Assembly: GCA_033964015.1 (NCBI GenBank) | Contig: CM066916.1 | Coordinates: forward strand, 26,677,404 to 26,741,403 | DNA length: 64,000 nucleotides | Source of the DNA: Scolanthus callimorphus | Lineage: Eukaryota; Cnidaria; Anthozoa; Actiniaria; Edwardsiidae | Direction of reading: 5' to 3' | In this document: piece after piece, positions 13,501 through 24,500 of the stretch | Layout: the number at the start of each line of letters is the position of its first letter | How positions within the stretch are numbered: the stretch's first letter is position 1 | Made by a program: the position numbers and the translations under genes | The notes under the pieces: generated by a model | What the model was told of the DNA's origin: nothing | The model's database searches: none | Seen by the model: only the letters and a program-made list of their open reading frames with translations

Positions 13501-13819
13501 AAGCGAGGTTCTTACCCGTTTCTCCGCATCTACGGTTATTCTCGCGTGTTCCTTCGATACGTTTGGTAACTGAATTCGTATGTCACACTCGTTATTTCTG
13601 GAATAAATTGTCAAGACAAGAAAATATAGTAAGAAATACTTGGATAAACTGCAAAAGGTATCAAAGGGTTGATGGTTCAACGGGATGGCGGCCAAACGAA
13701 AAACTCAGCAAGTTTTCAGCTTACCTTCCAAACAAACACTCCCGCGAACGAAGGGGGAAATGTGCTCCATCCGCGCCGCTTCGCTTGATCACAATGATTC
13801 TTCCCAACAACTCGGACAT
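1017..13819 (-). CDS. MKI67: Ki-67 (MKI67) family chromosome-periphery protein, six exons
   Basis: Ki-67 coats mitotic chromosomes and recruits protein phosphatase 1. I read six minus-strand coding exons: 13819-13725, 13597-13516, 10635-10471, 8772-6689, 5712-5652 and 4507-1017, all with GT-AG borders. Phases agree throughout if one base is missing in exon 4, giving about 1,992 residues. Exons 1-3 encode an N-terminal FHA domain (CLFGR, NNECDIRIQLP, VSKEHARI, SDRSFRFE) very close to vertebrate Ki-67. Exon 4 carries the Ki-67/Repo-Man type PP1 docking segment (RKRVSFGPMLSPEQFD followed by LPPATPVRRG) and a tandem repeat array. Exon 6 is a long disordered basic tail with GLKEMFATPEP and TGLKRL-KTPK repeats. 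FHA plus this PP1 motif is diagnostic of Ki-67; Repo-Man lacks the FHA. The exon model is inference from splice signals and was not checked against transcripts. Confidence 0.88.
5203..5471. repeat. Foldback (MITE-like) repeat in Ki-67 intron 5
   Basis: Arms of about 105 bp at 5,203-5,306 and 5,364-5,471 are inverted copies (actaccgaaatcactaaactgtcgg and ccgacagtttagtgatttcggtagt; ttcgatcgatcg in the middle of each). A roughly 55-bp spacer separates them. It occupies most of the otherwise geneless stretch between exons 5 and 6. Confidence 0.75.
5652..5712 (-). CDS. MKI67: Ki-67-like exon 5, short linker exon
   Basis: A 61-bp exon between acceptor ccccacag and donor gtacg encodes about 20 residues (KTPQKPETISTEVPAEKAAS). 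Its phase (0 in, 1 out) joins exon 4 to exon 6 in frame. It is called from the splice signals and composition alone. Confidence 0.6.
5713..6688. repeat. Ki-67 intron 4: GGAAATTCC-type repeat and ctat microsatellite
   Basis: About 6,165-6,400 is a cluster of ggaaattcc-like motifs and a block (gttcagctgagatccatgttcatgtggtgactaag) shared with 9,360-9,570 and 55,110-55,290. A short ctat microsatellite lies at about 6,620-6,636. No coding evidence. Confidence 0.5.
6689..8772 (-). CDS. MKI67: Ki-67-like exon 4: PP1-docking motif and 24-residue repeat array
   Basis: A 2,084-bp exon. After a short Ser/Pro-rich start it encodes the PP1-binding segment RKRVSFGPMLSPEQFD, then an acidic stretch with a duplicated block (ENVEPHVEP), then about seventeen repeats of 24 residues with consensus LATPLRKEI-S-PSLRETKKK. 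It ends with KTPVRRPVNKLVTRVNVRAVKK. The frame breaks near 7,735, where one repeat copy reads gttggtttgac against gttggctttgac in its neighbours; one missing base restores phase 0 at both exon borders. Either an assembly error in the repeat or a real lesion. Confidence 0.85.
8811..8918. repeat. Single arm of a foldback element
   Basis: The stretch from cttcccagtagaccg to ccacgtgatgagttgc matches one arm of the complete foldback at 11,695-12,015 over about 100 bp. The second arm is missing. It sits in Ki-67 intron 3. Confidence 0.7.
9360..9570. repeat. Dispersed repeat (GGCGACTAA family)
   Basis: The sequence from gggccagacattgcaacc to gccaatggcacctagcg recurs in inverse orientation at about 55,110-55,290 and in part at about 6,230-6,270. 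No open reading frame or obvious termini. Confidence 0.6.
9710..9908. repeat. G20 tract and GGAAATTCC-GGGGAGGGG minisatellite
   Basis: A run of about 20 G is followed by at least six degenerate copies of ggaaattccaggggaggggg. The same unit recurs in clusters at about 4,555-4,690, 11,536-11,694, 15,290-15,425, 21,180-21,305, 23,425-23,605, 26,430-26,650 and 54,180-54,425. Confidence 0.7.
10471..10635 (-). CDS. MKI67: Ki-67-like exon 3: second half of the FHA domain
   Basis: The 165-bp exon (acceptor tttttag, donor gttagt) encodes 55 residues with the C-terminal FHA strands (LLNGTAI, NHLDVFTISDRSFRFEFP) and a Lys/Ser/Pro-rich exit (PPKKSPKKSPK). Phase 0 at both ends. Confidence 0.85.
11695..12015. 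mobile_element. Complete foldback MITE, 321 bp
   Basis: The ends read gtactactcttcccagtag and ctactgggaagagtagtac, with inverted arms of roughly 125 bp (cgccggcgg, gtaccacgtgatgag on the left; ctatcacgtggtac, ccgccggcg on the right). The target duplication is ambiguous (TA or GTAC) because the flank is palindromic. It lies in Ki-67 intron 2. Confidence 0.75.
12016..13515. other. Ki-67 intron 2 remainder, no gene seen
   Basis: The stretch contains C and G homopolymers (about 12,233-12,250, 12,461-12,470 and 12,525-12,537) with a duplicated motif (ttgactggtgcattagcagctagaacattt) at about 12,470 and 12,537. Nothing else is recognised. Confidence 0.4.
13516..13597 (-). CDS. MKI67: Ki-67-like exon 2: FHA core
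   Basis: The 82-bp exon encodes RNNECDIRIQLPNVSKEHAR and a few residues more. The Arg, Ser and His of the FHA phosphopeptide-binding loops are present. Acceptor ttattccag, donor gtaaga; an Arg codon is split with exon 1. Confidence 0.85.
13725..13819 (-). CDS. MKI67: Ki-67-like exon 1: start codon and first FHA strand
   Basis: The start codon is at 13,819-13,817. The 31 codons (MSELLGRIIVIKRSGADG, then HFPLRSRECLFG) match the layout of the vertebrate Ki-67 N-terminus (IKRSG-DG-HFPL-CLFGR). The donor is gtaagc. Confidence 0.85.
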
Positions 13820-14070
13820 TATCACGAGGTTATCTCCACATCCAAGAAATTTTTAAATTCCTTTGTGAAAAAATGCGCGAAGGGGCACCTAAAGAGAGAG
13901 GGGGGAATAAAAAACTGCCTTTCGCTATGCATTCGGCGCGCGTATGATAACGAACATAATAACGAAGTGTTGGTATTCGAATTGTGCCGCTGTGAGCTTT
14001 GATTGGTTTAGAGAAGTCACGTGATAGGGTCAAATAGAAAAGGAGGCTCTAGATTGGATCACTTTTGTCA
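13820..14070 (-). promoter_or_regulatory. Candidate cell-cycle promoter of the Ki-67-like gene
   Basis: Upstream of the start codon on the minus strand are an E2F-like TTCGCGC (about 13,872-13,878), a CHR-like TTCGAA (about 13,976-13,983) and two CCAAT boxes (minus-strand ccaat at about 13,999-14,003 and 14,053-14,057). CCAAT boxes upstream of a CHR are known for NF-Y/MuvB-controlled mitotic genes. Only the motifs are seen; function is inferred. Confidence 0.4.
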
Positions 14071-14601
14071 CGTGACATTTGGTAAGATAGATGGTCACGT
14101 GGGGGGAGGCTTGTAGTACAAAAGTAAGTTGGATTGTTTTCTGAACGCAAAGTGGCCAATGACATCGAAAAAAGAAGAAGATTCAAGTGAAAACAGGTGG
14201 TCAGTTAAGAAAAGCAGCGACTTTTTTGCCCATTTACGCCCGTAAAAACAGTTGCGAATCCGGGAACTCAGTCAAGGTTGCAAGTTTTTTTGAGCCTTGT
14301 AGTACTTCATCCACTGCCTCGTACCCAGGCGTCTCAGGATGCATCATGGGAAGGTTCGGGCGCTGTCGCAAAGGACCACGGGAACGAGGCAGTTTATTCA
14401 ATATATTTACTATATTTCTCCCGCACAACTTCTTGGATGTTTCTTAGATATTTGTTGCATTATATTTCTTGCCAAAAACTCAAGATTGACTAAACTCCGA
14501 GGGACAGGGTTGACGGCAGCAATGGTACAAAGAGGGGGAAAGGGGATCGGGAGTGGTCCAAATGGGTCTCGGAATTCCAGGGTAGGCACCCTTTAACATA
14601 T
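14071..14601. repeat. Intergenic DNA with a short foldback
   Basis: About 14,311-14,394 is a small foldback with cactgcctcgtacccagg and a diverged inverse copy (ccacgggaacgaggcagt). The rest carries no gene that I can support. Confidence 0.45.
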
Positions 14602-15283
14602 CCCGGCGTAACAAATCGATAGAAATCGATCATCGAAATCTGATCGATAAATCGATATTTGTCGATCAGATTGACCGATCATTATCGATTAATATCGGCA
14701 ATTGATAAAAATCGATAGTCACAACCATCCCCAAAAGATCGATAAAAATCGATATCACTTGATATCGAAAGTATAGCATAACACAGTTCCAAAGATAAAA
14801 GTTATTTAAATTTATTGTGTCTCGACCAAGAACGCAGCAGACGAGCAGCAAACTATACCATGCTATTAACACAAAGATCCGAGAAGATTCTGGACTACTA
14901 TATACCCCAATACTGTGGGACCAGAAGCTGAAACTCTACCCGCTCACGTTTTTGTTGTTTCTCAGGAAACTCGATCTTTTAAATTCTTTGGACCTCGAGC
15001 CTCTGGTTTCCAAGGTAGACTACCCGGATCCGACTACCCAAGTCTAGAAGTGGAATTTCTTCTATTAGAGGCATCTTTTCAAAGAATATCGATGCATTAA
15101 TCAATCCTGTGCCTGTCGATAAAAATCGATGAAAATCGATATAATTATTGAAAAATCGATAATCACAACAGAGCTAGCGATCAATTTTTATCGATTACCG
15201 ATAAAATCGATCGATTAAAATCGATTAGTATCGACAAATATCGATTTTATTGGGTTATCGATTTATCGATTTGTTACGCCGGG
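14602..15283. mobile_element. ATCGAT-rich foldback element with 7-bp target duplication
   Basis: The element starts cccggcgtaacaaatcgat and ends atcgatttgttacgccggg. It is flanked by aacatat at 14,595-14,601 and 15,284-15,290. Both arms (about 180 bp) are crowded with ATCGAT/TATCGAT words. The middle has no conserved coding sequence. The length (682 bp) and lack of a transposase make it a non-autonomous DNA transposon; the superfamily is not identified. Confidence 0.8.
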
Positions 15284-15425
15284 AACATATGCAAAATTCC
15301 AGAAGTGTTATAAGAATACAAAATTCCATTGGTGTTTAAGACAAATAATTACAGGGACAGGGTGGCCTAGAAAAATTTCACTGAAATTCCAGGGTGGGTG
15401 GTACAAGTTCAAAATTTCCAGGGTA

Positions 15426-15563
15426 CTATAGCGCTGTTTATCAATATTGCCATTCTAATGCTAATATCCCAACCATAGATTGAATAGCACCCTTTGTTCT
15501 GAAAACCAATCTATCTCTGAATAACACATGAATAACAAATGGATGATGTGAACAGAGCTATAG
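15426..15563. mobile_element. 138-bp MITE, copy 1 of 3
   Basis: The termini ctatagcgctgtt and aacagagctatag are inverted repeats. Related copies lie at 23,772-23,908 (inverse) and 27,109-27,250, sharing the central ccaaccatagattga segment. Confidence 0.7.
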
Positions 15564-15979
15564 TGAAAGCAGGGTGCTCAAAAGGGGGGTAGGGTTTATT
15601 TTCCCTCTGCCCAATAACAATTAACCATTTTAACTCCCTCAAAAACAATGTATATGTCATCATTTTCTATATTTAATGATACCTGAAATTTTATTCATTT
15701 AATACTTGGGTTATTTATATTTGTTTATCTAGCAGCAAACTCGAGCATTATTTTTAAACGTCCAATATTTAAGACATGATTATCAGCAAATAGTCACCGA
15801 GACGAAGTCGAGCTGACTATTCAGGTCCTGAAGTGATTAATTGTTTTAGAATAATTGCTCAGGTGATTCATAATTAGACAAAAGACTTCACAGACTCCCA
15901 ATTGTTTCAATGTTACAATCCATTCTTATATCCATTCTTATAATCACTTGAGTAATTATACTAACTATTTTTAGTATAA

Positions 15980-17482
15980 ACCAACTAATGGTCTATTACA
16001 AATCCTGCATTCTGATTGGCTGAGCTACTAATGGTCTATTAGTGATAGACCGTGCCTGGCAAAACCACCACCTTTCTTTGCAAGAAAACTTGATTTTTTC
16101 AACATAAAATAATGGCATTCATTGCCAAAACCGACCAACTAGTTGGTTTATACTAAAACAATTAGACCTCTTGTCCTCATGTGCTATGATATCAATAGAC
16201 TATTGGCCTTCGGCCTCATGGTCTATTCATCATAGCACATTCGGCCTTGAGGTCTAATTGTTAAATAGAATTCACCTAAGTTTGCATAGCTAAGCTTCAC
16301 TATGGCTTTCTAAAAATGTAATTTAAAAAAATATTTTATATAAATTTTAAATTTCAAAATAATAAAATTATTATGTCTTTATATAACTGCCAACAAAGGT
16401 ATATACTATTGCAAATATATTTTTATAATGCCCTATATATATATATATATTATTATTGCCATAAATTTCTTATATTGGGACCCTACCCACACTTAATTGT
16501 GATATTGATATATATAAAATTCAACATACATTTTATAATGTAAATTATAAAATTTCCATTCTCCCCTAGTGTATTTAAAATATTGCACTCTAGGCCCTCC
16601 CTAGCAGCACTGATACATAGTTTTGGTAATAGGCCTTTTCACACTTACCTCTCTATTGTGATTCAAATTGGAAATCTAGCCTGAAGTCGACCAATGTATT
16701 GTTTGGTCAACGGTAGACTCGACTTCAGGATAGAATTCCAATTTGAATCACAAAGCGAGGAACTGTGAAAAGGACTATTTAACAATTATTCCTCGAGCCC
16801 AAATGGGCTCTAATAATTTTTAAGGAATAATTTCTTTAGTCAAATCACACTTATAGTAGGTCAATTTGTATAACCAAAAACGTTTTCTGGTCTGGTCATT
16901 TGCCATTTTCTGGCCTTCAAATCCGAGACTTTTCGCTACTAGTAGGCTATAACTTATAGCCTACTAGTAGCTTATCCAATCAGAACGCAGCATTGACAAT
17001 AGACCACTAGTGTGATTTGACTAATGTTAATTAGTCTCTCAGATTTTTAATTCGTTACCGTCCGCTAAAAGAGAGGCCAAAGAGTTCTCAATTTTTAAGC
17101 GTAATCCTTAGCATAGAAGAGCCTCTGTTGGAATGCTAATAAACCATTATTATTATTAGTAGTAGTAGTAGTATCACCCTACTAGTGGCTATTGCCAATG
17201 CAGCATTCTGATTGGCTACGCTACTAGGGGACTATTATCAATAGACCTCTAGTAGCGAAAACGCCGATTTTGAACATGAAAATAATGGCGACCGCTTCTC
17301 GTGTTGTCGAGGTTTCTGGTGATTTTCTAGACAATTTTTCACTTTTTTTGTCCAACTAGTTGGGTGATACTAAAACAATTAGACCTCTCGCACTCAAGGG
17401 CCACAGGTCAATAGCCATTCGACTTGTGGCCTCATGGGCTATTGGCCTGTAGCCCTTGAGGGCGAGAGGTCTAATTGTTAAG
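15980..17482. repeat. Two copies of a dispersed repeat plus foldbacks
   Basis: About 15,980-16,262 and 17,175-17,482 are diverged copies of one repeat (gcattctgattggct, aacatgaaaataatggc-like, ccaactagttgg, then taaaacaattagacctc and an internal hairpin). A fragment is present near 48,590-48,650. Between them, 16,631-16,776 is a foldback with arms containing gattcaaattggaa, and 16,936-16,970 is a near-perfect 35-bp palindrome. Confidence 0.65.
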
Positions 17483-17886
17483 TAGACACATGCAAGAGCA
17501 CATTAGAGTCCATTACTAAGAGTAGGAATGAAATGCAACAACTGGTAATTCTATTTTTAGAGGGAATCTAACCAAGCAAACAACCACACAGAATGAAAAT
17601 ATGTTACAAAAAATAGTCACTGATGCTAATGCCAGGAACAACAATGAAATTACCGAGGTGTGTGAGAGTTTGTGGGGGGGGGGGGATTTTAGGGGAAGTT
17701 TGAGATAAAAAGTATACATTTTTCCATTGTTCTAATGTACATTCTCTATTTTCCCAATTTCCTTATGCTACTACAAACGTTTTAGGTCGCATCTTTCAAA
17801 TTGTCCAACAACATTTACATTAGAACATTTGGACTGGCGCTTCTTCTGGGGCAGAGCTTCTGTCTGGGGTTAATAAAAACACTGAA

Positions 17887-18497
17887 GCCCTGGCCAAACC
17901 AGACGCAAGTCGACGCGACTTTCACAGACTTGCGTTCGGTTGAGTTTGCCCAACGAGATACAAGGTTTGATGCAAGTAACGCTAATGACGACATGATCAC
18001 GCCACTTTCAAATACAGAGCGCGTGCTGAAGCTAGTGCTTTTCTTGTTAGCTATTAAATCGCTATAAATATATGTGCAACATTTCCATGACTTGTTTTGG
18101 TAATAATTTATTATCGTAAATTCGGAAAACGAAGAAAACTGGAAACTTACATCAATTTCTTCCCTTTGGGCACATACTCAAAGGGATTAAATTGCCTGAC
18201 TGACGTGTGACGTCACATGCGTATAAAAGGGGGCATGCTCATTAGTTTTTAAACTTAAAAGTTAGATAGAGTAGAGTCAGAGAGACAACAGCAAATAGCG
18301 TGAACTTCTTAAAATTTTATTAGAGTACGCGACGTGGTAGCCAAACGAGACGCAAGTTGCGTGAAAATGTGAAATGTTCAAAGTGGACGCAAGTGAACAC
18401 AAGTCATTGCAGGTTGATTGCCAAACGATTCGCAAGTCGATGCAAGTAGCAAAACGTGCGTTGACATGCGCGAACTTGCGTTTCGTTTGGCCAGAGT
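17887..18497. mobile_element. TIR element with CGCAAGT subterminal repeats and an internal CRE-TATA motif
   Basis: The left end (ccctggccaaaccagacgcaagt) and the right end (acttgcgtttcgtttggccagag) are inverted repeats at moderate identity. CGCAAGT recurs several times in the subterminal regions. The interior has a CRE (tgacgtca) some 10 bp before gtataaaagg at about 18,205-18,230. No transposase; no target duplication resolved. Confidence 0.55.
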
Positions 18498-18597
18498 CTT
18501 CTTAACATTAGTACATTACACTGTTAATGACATTATTACAGAATCACAACTATGAAAGGATGAGTTTCCTTTCCTGTTAGGGATATGCATATCTTTC

Positions 18598-21500
18598 CTA
18601 GCTAATAAAGCCCAGTACTTCTACTCTAGTACAAATAAAGTCTTCTTTACTTGTCAAAGGCTCGTTATTAAATGTTTGACTCCTCCCACTCCGGCCATGC
18701 ATGAGATCTCCGTCCAGCCAAATAGCATTTTGACCCCTAATGTAGAAGAACTGTATTAGGAGCAGTGCATTGGTCATGATGTGAGGGGAAGAAGGAGTAT
18801 CAGACACACAGACAACAAAATATTTGTAATTAAGCTAGTTTTTTTTGGACAATAACAACCAAATTTTGAGATTCACGCTAAACACTGTGGAGAACTACCT
18901 AGTGCTGATGTTTCGTTCGTCCTTGGCCCAGTACAATAAAAACAGTAGTGGTCTGTACAGCATTTAATAAAAATAGATATAACAATAAAAATAGATTGCA
19001 AAAAAGAAATGTGTTTTGAATAAAGCAAGGATTAACGGGTGCGCAAAATCTAGGGAAGCCATTCAGTTGTTATTATTCCCTTGGTGAACATGATCGTGCG
19101 AAATGTTACGCGCATCGCTAGCGTAAAATTAATTCTTTGACCAGAATTTTTAGAGTTTTTCTTTGATATTCTAAACTATTGACAAGGAAATACATTTCTG
19201 TAATACTTGAGACTTGGGACAATAAAGCCAAATCACAGCTTCTTTAGGAGCAAATCACTAGTTTTCTCACGTGTTACGTCTCTTCGACGAATTTTGCGCG
19301 GACGGAGGATTGTAGACAACTAACACCTAGCCTGCACACAGGCGCTAGTTAGAGTTCTAGGGGGCTAGGGCTCTGGCGTGGCGAAGTTTGGGTAGCTTGT
19401 TTGCGAATTCTGTTGCGATTTTGGGTAGCTTGTTTGCGAATTCTCGGGGGGGCTAGGAGAAATCCGCTCCGCGACAGCGCGCGAAGCGCGCTCGGGTAAT
19501 CCGCTCGCGATAGCGAGTGGATTTCGAGCGAGTTCTAGGGGCGGGCTAGGGCTCTGGCGTGGCGAAGTTTGGGTAGCTTGTTTGCGAATTCTGTTGCGAT
19601 TTTGGGTAGCTTGTTTGCGAATTCTCGGGGGGGCTAGGAGAAATCCGCTCCGCGACTCCGCTCCGCCTGCAATAGTCTCTGTATTGTTTGGGAACTGCCC
19701 CTTTTTCCGCTTGATTATAAGCAATTATTGGATGAGGTTTTTGTGATCTCCAGAATAAACAATGTCGAGACAGTTGGAATCAGGCGAGGCCGTGAGGCCG
19801 AGCCTGATTTCACTTGGCGAGACATTGTTTATTCTGGAGATCACAAAAACCGAATTCAATAATTGTTTTATTATACATTGATTCAGTAAAAATACTTTTC
19901 TTTCTGTCAAGCAATTTAATTTTCACAAGCGCCTTGTTAAAATAGGGAAAGCGCTCTAGTCCAATGATGCATTGCGCGCGTATCAAGAATCAGCTAGCTG
20001 ATTCTTGAAGAATCAGCATGCTGATTCTTGAAGACCCTCAAAGAGCGTGATTCCCAAAGTAAAGCGCACGCTCTTAGCCAATCAGAATCGATAAAGCGAG
20101 TACAATGTATAATAACATTTGTTAATCTCTTGTCAATCATCAAAATGGCACGAACCAATCAAAATTCACCGGAAGTGACCCTTGGGGTCATGCTCACTCA
20201 TCCAAACAACTGTCAAAACAGAAAGTTTGTTTTAACCGGTTCACGTGCTTCTCCGCGTCTGCATGAATCTCCAAGAAACGCCAAAGAAAACCTATAGAGA
20301 CGAAAGGGTAGAAAGCCCGAAAGCGTATCAGTCACAACTGACGATTTCTGTAGGCTTTGCAAGTGTTCTTTGAGAACACAATACGGTTCTCTAGCGTCGT
20401 TTGTCAACGTATTCAAACCTTGCAACAGAGATCTATGGTTGTCAAAATTTAGTGCTTTCGTCGCTGTTCGGTAGTGCTGGTGTCGAGCTGGAAAACAAAA
20501 ACTCGCTGAAAAGTATTGAATTATTGCAAGCTTTCCACGGCTCTAGCAGATATTAATAAACCCCGACAAGCGCTCGTCTCAAAGCGAGTAGTTGTTTCAA
20601 CGCCAGGGAGAAGTCCTTCGAGAAAGTCAACCTCTTGCTCTCTCTTCAGTTTGTTAGGCTTTGAGGCGTGTACGGAAAGCGCTTCGATGGCGTTATGTAG
20701 TTGAGAATTTGTGTCAACATTCGCCGCCATTTTGATTTCAGCACTTGTAGCACGTTGTAGCACGCTCTGATGGTTTCTGTCGTCACGTGAGAAATTGGCC
20801 AATCAGTATTTTACGTTTGGATTTGAACGGAGTACTCGTAACGAACAAATGCCGTTGCAGGCTCTCCTTTCTGTGCTCGGCCCCACGCTCCCCCGACCCC
20901 GACCGCGCGCCACAGGGTTCCTGAACTCGAAACAAAAAACTCCGAATAACAACACAGGAGAGCCTGTTCGCAGGCTAACTAACACCCTTCTTAGCAGTTT
21001 CGCTACAGAAAACAGGGATTCTCAAATGACAAAACAAGAAGTTAATTTTACTACATTTCATTGTTTTTTAAAAGGTGATTAATCAATTGTAGAAAGCGTG
21101 AACAACGCCTTTTCAGCGAAAAACAAAAACATTCACGCAAAACTTAGCGCGTTTTCGACTCGGTATGAGAAATGCGGTTTGCTGACCATCTGGAAATTTT
21201 TTTCCGGTCGTTAACCCCCCACCCATTTGGAAATTCCTAGGCCTTTGACTCCCCCCCACCACCTCTGGAATTTCCAATCCCTTCCGTGGGAGGGGGGATA
21301 TTTTTGGGAAACACACAATGTGGCTTATTGATACACATCACCACCATATCACCAATACAAAATATAGATCTAGTAAATACACATTGATCTGGTAAAACAA
21401 ATATTGTCCAAGGGTGGGAGGGCGCTCTCTCTTTATTTGACTGGTAGGGGTAACCATTCTTTCTCAAGATTTCCACAATTTCACCAAACCATTTTGACCT

Positions 21501-24500
21501 TGAATGCCCCAACGTAACACTTACCCAGCTCCAATCATGAGACACTTGTCATTGCCAGTCATAAAATAATCTCTGCTGTCATGGCAACCGTCTTGTAGAC
21601 CACTCCATATATATTTGTTAACCTGAGGAACCAGGGTGAAGACAAAGCTTTCTCCTGTGCCAAAGAATGTCAAACTCTTGTGGGAGAGAAGTCTTTCTGA
21701 CCAAGGAGAGCTGCAGAATGCTCCAATCAGCTAAGGGGAAAGAAAAAGTAATGTTTTGTCATTCCATTGATCCACAGCAATGACCAAAGGGGTTGCCTAG
21801 AGATGAACTAGTGTGTCTTAAAATGACTGATAATAGTTAGACTGATTGCGGTCCCTGTTTTTCACGGACGTTCGCAGTCTAGATAAAAGTATGATGGCGG
21901 GGTCTTGTCACCTGCTAAGAAAATAGACTGCTACAAAAGGGGAGTTACGTCTCTTTAAATCACTGACTGAATTGTATTTCGGTAGGCACCAGTGTCACAG
22001 TGTATTTGGTTTTATGTCACAATTCTGATTGGGTAACTAAACCAAGACCCAGCCATCCGCCATCCTTTGCAAGCTCTTTTTTTAAATATTGCTGCACCAG
22101 AAATATCGAAAAGTAAGACTCTCAGAAAAAAAAATACCTTGTAAAAACAGCATAAAATGTCAAGATTAAAACCGTTTGTTTCGAGTATCGCCATAAGGAA
22201 CATTTTTTCTTTTATTGAGAAAATGTACAGGTCTCAACATACCTCATCTTCTCTGTGCAAGTTACTATATTATTAGGCAAAAAGTTGCAAGTTGATACTT
22301 ACATCACCAGCATCAGTCTTGATGAGTAAGACAGTTTCTTCTTCTCCTTCACACTTTCTATAAAACGTTTTCAAACTAAAAAACAATGAAATTCTTTCAG
22401 GGAAATTGAATCCCATTTAGACTATCAACTTGAATAATCATACTGGCATCACCTATATTTCACGGGATTTTTTTTTTTTTTTAGGGTCGAATTCGCGGAA
22501 AGAAGGCCGATTTTGCAAGAATTCCAGGGCCAATGGTCGCTAATTAGACTTTTGATTTTAGAAACGTTTTTAATGAAAAAAATGTACAACTTTGTCACTT
22601 TTTTGTGAGAAATGTTCCTCAAGGGTAGTGGCAACTACTACTCGTGTCGCCTTTCTAAATTCGCAAGATTTTCTGGTTTTGCAGCAAGTCAATATCCCAA
22701 AACGCTGAAATAAGTTTACGGTAATATCATTATGCATTCGTTAAGATTCATAGCAATTTCATGGATTTCACGTGTTGGTAAATTTCGCAGATTTAACCAA
22801 AGTCACGGGTCCGCGACTGCGCGAAATACCAGAAGCCCTGCAAAGAATATGCAGTGCTCGACCTTGGCGGTTGTCCACTTGTCCTGGGCAAGTAAGAAAT
22901 GCTTCAGGACGAGTGAAAACTCAGGGGCACTAGTCATAGGACAAGCAACAATTCTGTGAAAAATATAAACATAAAGCATTTTGCTGGTGTGTGGTTTGTT
23001 ATTTTTAAAAAGTGTTCACACTGATTTTTGAGCGAGTTTTGTGTCAAACTCTCAAGCTATCATTTTTTTCATAAAACATGTTCGAATTTCGTCTTGCGTT
23101 CATCCAGTCACCAGTTCACTATGACTGGACGAGTCCACAGAGGGGCTAATGAGTAATGAGCATTGGCAAGCAAACCACATTTATATGTTTCGTACATGGG
23201 CTTGATCTATATTTTACAACAATTTTTATACCATAACCGGACAACAAGAAACTTGGCTAGGGCAAGTAACTTTTCTGTGACTTGTCCTAGGACTAGTGGC
23301 CAAAAAAGTTAAGGTCGAGCACTGGAATGCATGTTTTCTTACGATATACATGATTTTTTTTAAATCTGCATATAAGCTACATCATCATCTTAGAGTTATC
23401 TGATTTGCCAATTGTGTGGTTCCAAAAAATATCCACCCCCTCCCCAAGAAGGGTGTTGAAAAGTGACCCCGACCCCAACCCCTCTGGAATTTCCAAAGGA
23501 AAATACAGTGTTTGTATGGTAAAAGTCAGGTAAATTGATGCCCCCACCATTTTGGAATTTCCAATCCCTTCCGTGGGGGGATGAATATTTTCTGGAACCA
23601 CATATTTTAAATGAGTAGGGTCAACTAACCTGAACCCATGCTCTTCAGATGAAAACACACATATTGGTTTCTTAATGCGGATTCTGTTTGGAAGCCATGA
23701 AGATAACTGTTCACACTGTTCATAAATGGACAGTCGGCAAGACAGTTAGCTAATTGTGAACAATTCCTGAATAGTGCTGTTCATGCTGACGTCATCAATT
23801 GTTATTAATGTGCCAACCAGAGATCAGTTGGTTCACAGAACAATACAAAGGTCAGCTTTTCAATCTACGGTTGGCACATCAGCACTACAATGGCAATGTT
23901 GATAAACTCCTGCCACTCCTACCACAGAGGAAGCTTTCTAAACAGCTCTTTAAAATCATGAATAATTAATAAGAACAACACAATAGAAACACAATAAGAT
24001 TCACGGGACCGTAGCGTGTTGTAATTCTGATACAACCACTAGTGGTTGTAACTAATTTGCATAGCAACTTTCATTAAACATATCTTGAAGTTTCACTGCC
24101 AAATTTACAAGATTTTTAAAACAGCAGACACTAGAAGTGATGAATTTTTTAAGTAGTTTACAACATTCGCATCCATGTTGTATCAGATCTACATCACTTG
24201 TGCTACGAGCTTGTGTTGTAAATCTGATACAACACGGCTGCTCATGTTGTAAACATTACCTTACACCATCCCATCTGGATAGACTAATAGGGGTCAAACG
24301 TTTTCCATACAATCACTGTATTTTTTCACTAGAAATTCCATGGAGTGGGAGGGTCCTTACAAGATAAGTTTCCTTCTGTGGGGGATAGGGGGAGGGGGTT
24401 ATGGATCATTTCTGGAGTTTATTTCACAATTCCGAAAAAATTAATATTTGAGGAAAATGGGATATTTTCTCCATGATAGTTGAATTGAGTTGAATGGCTA

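Noticed and set aside
19980..20035. Stacked palindromic repeats that could suggest a CRISPR array
   Set aside because: Only two units, no spacers, eukaryotic context.
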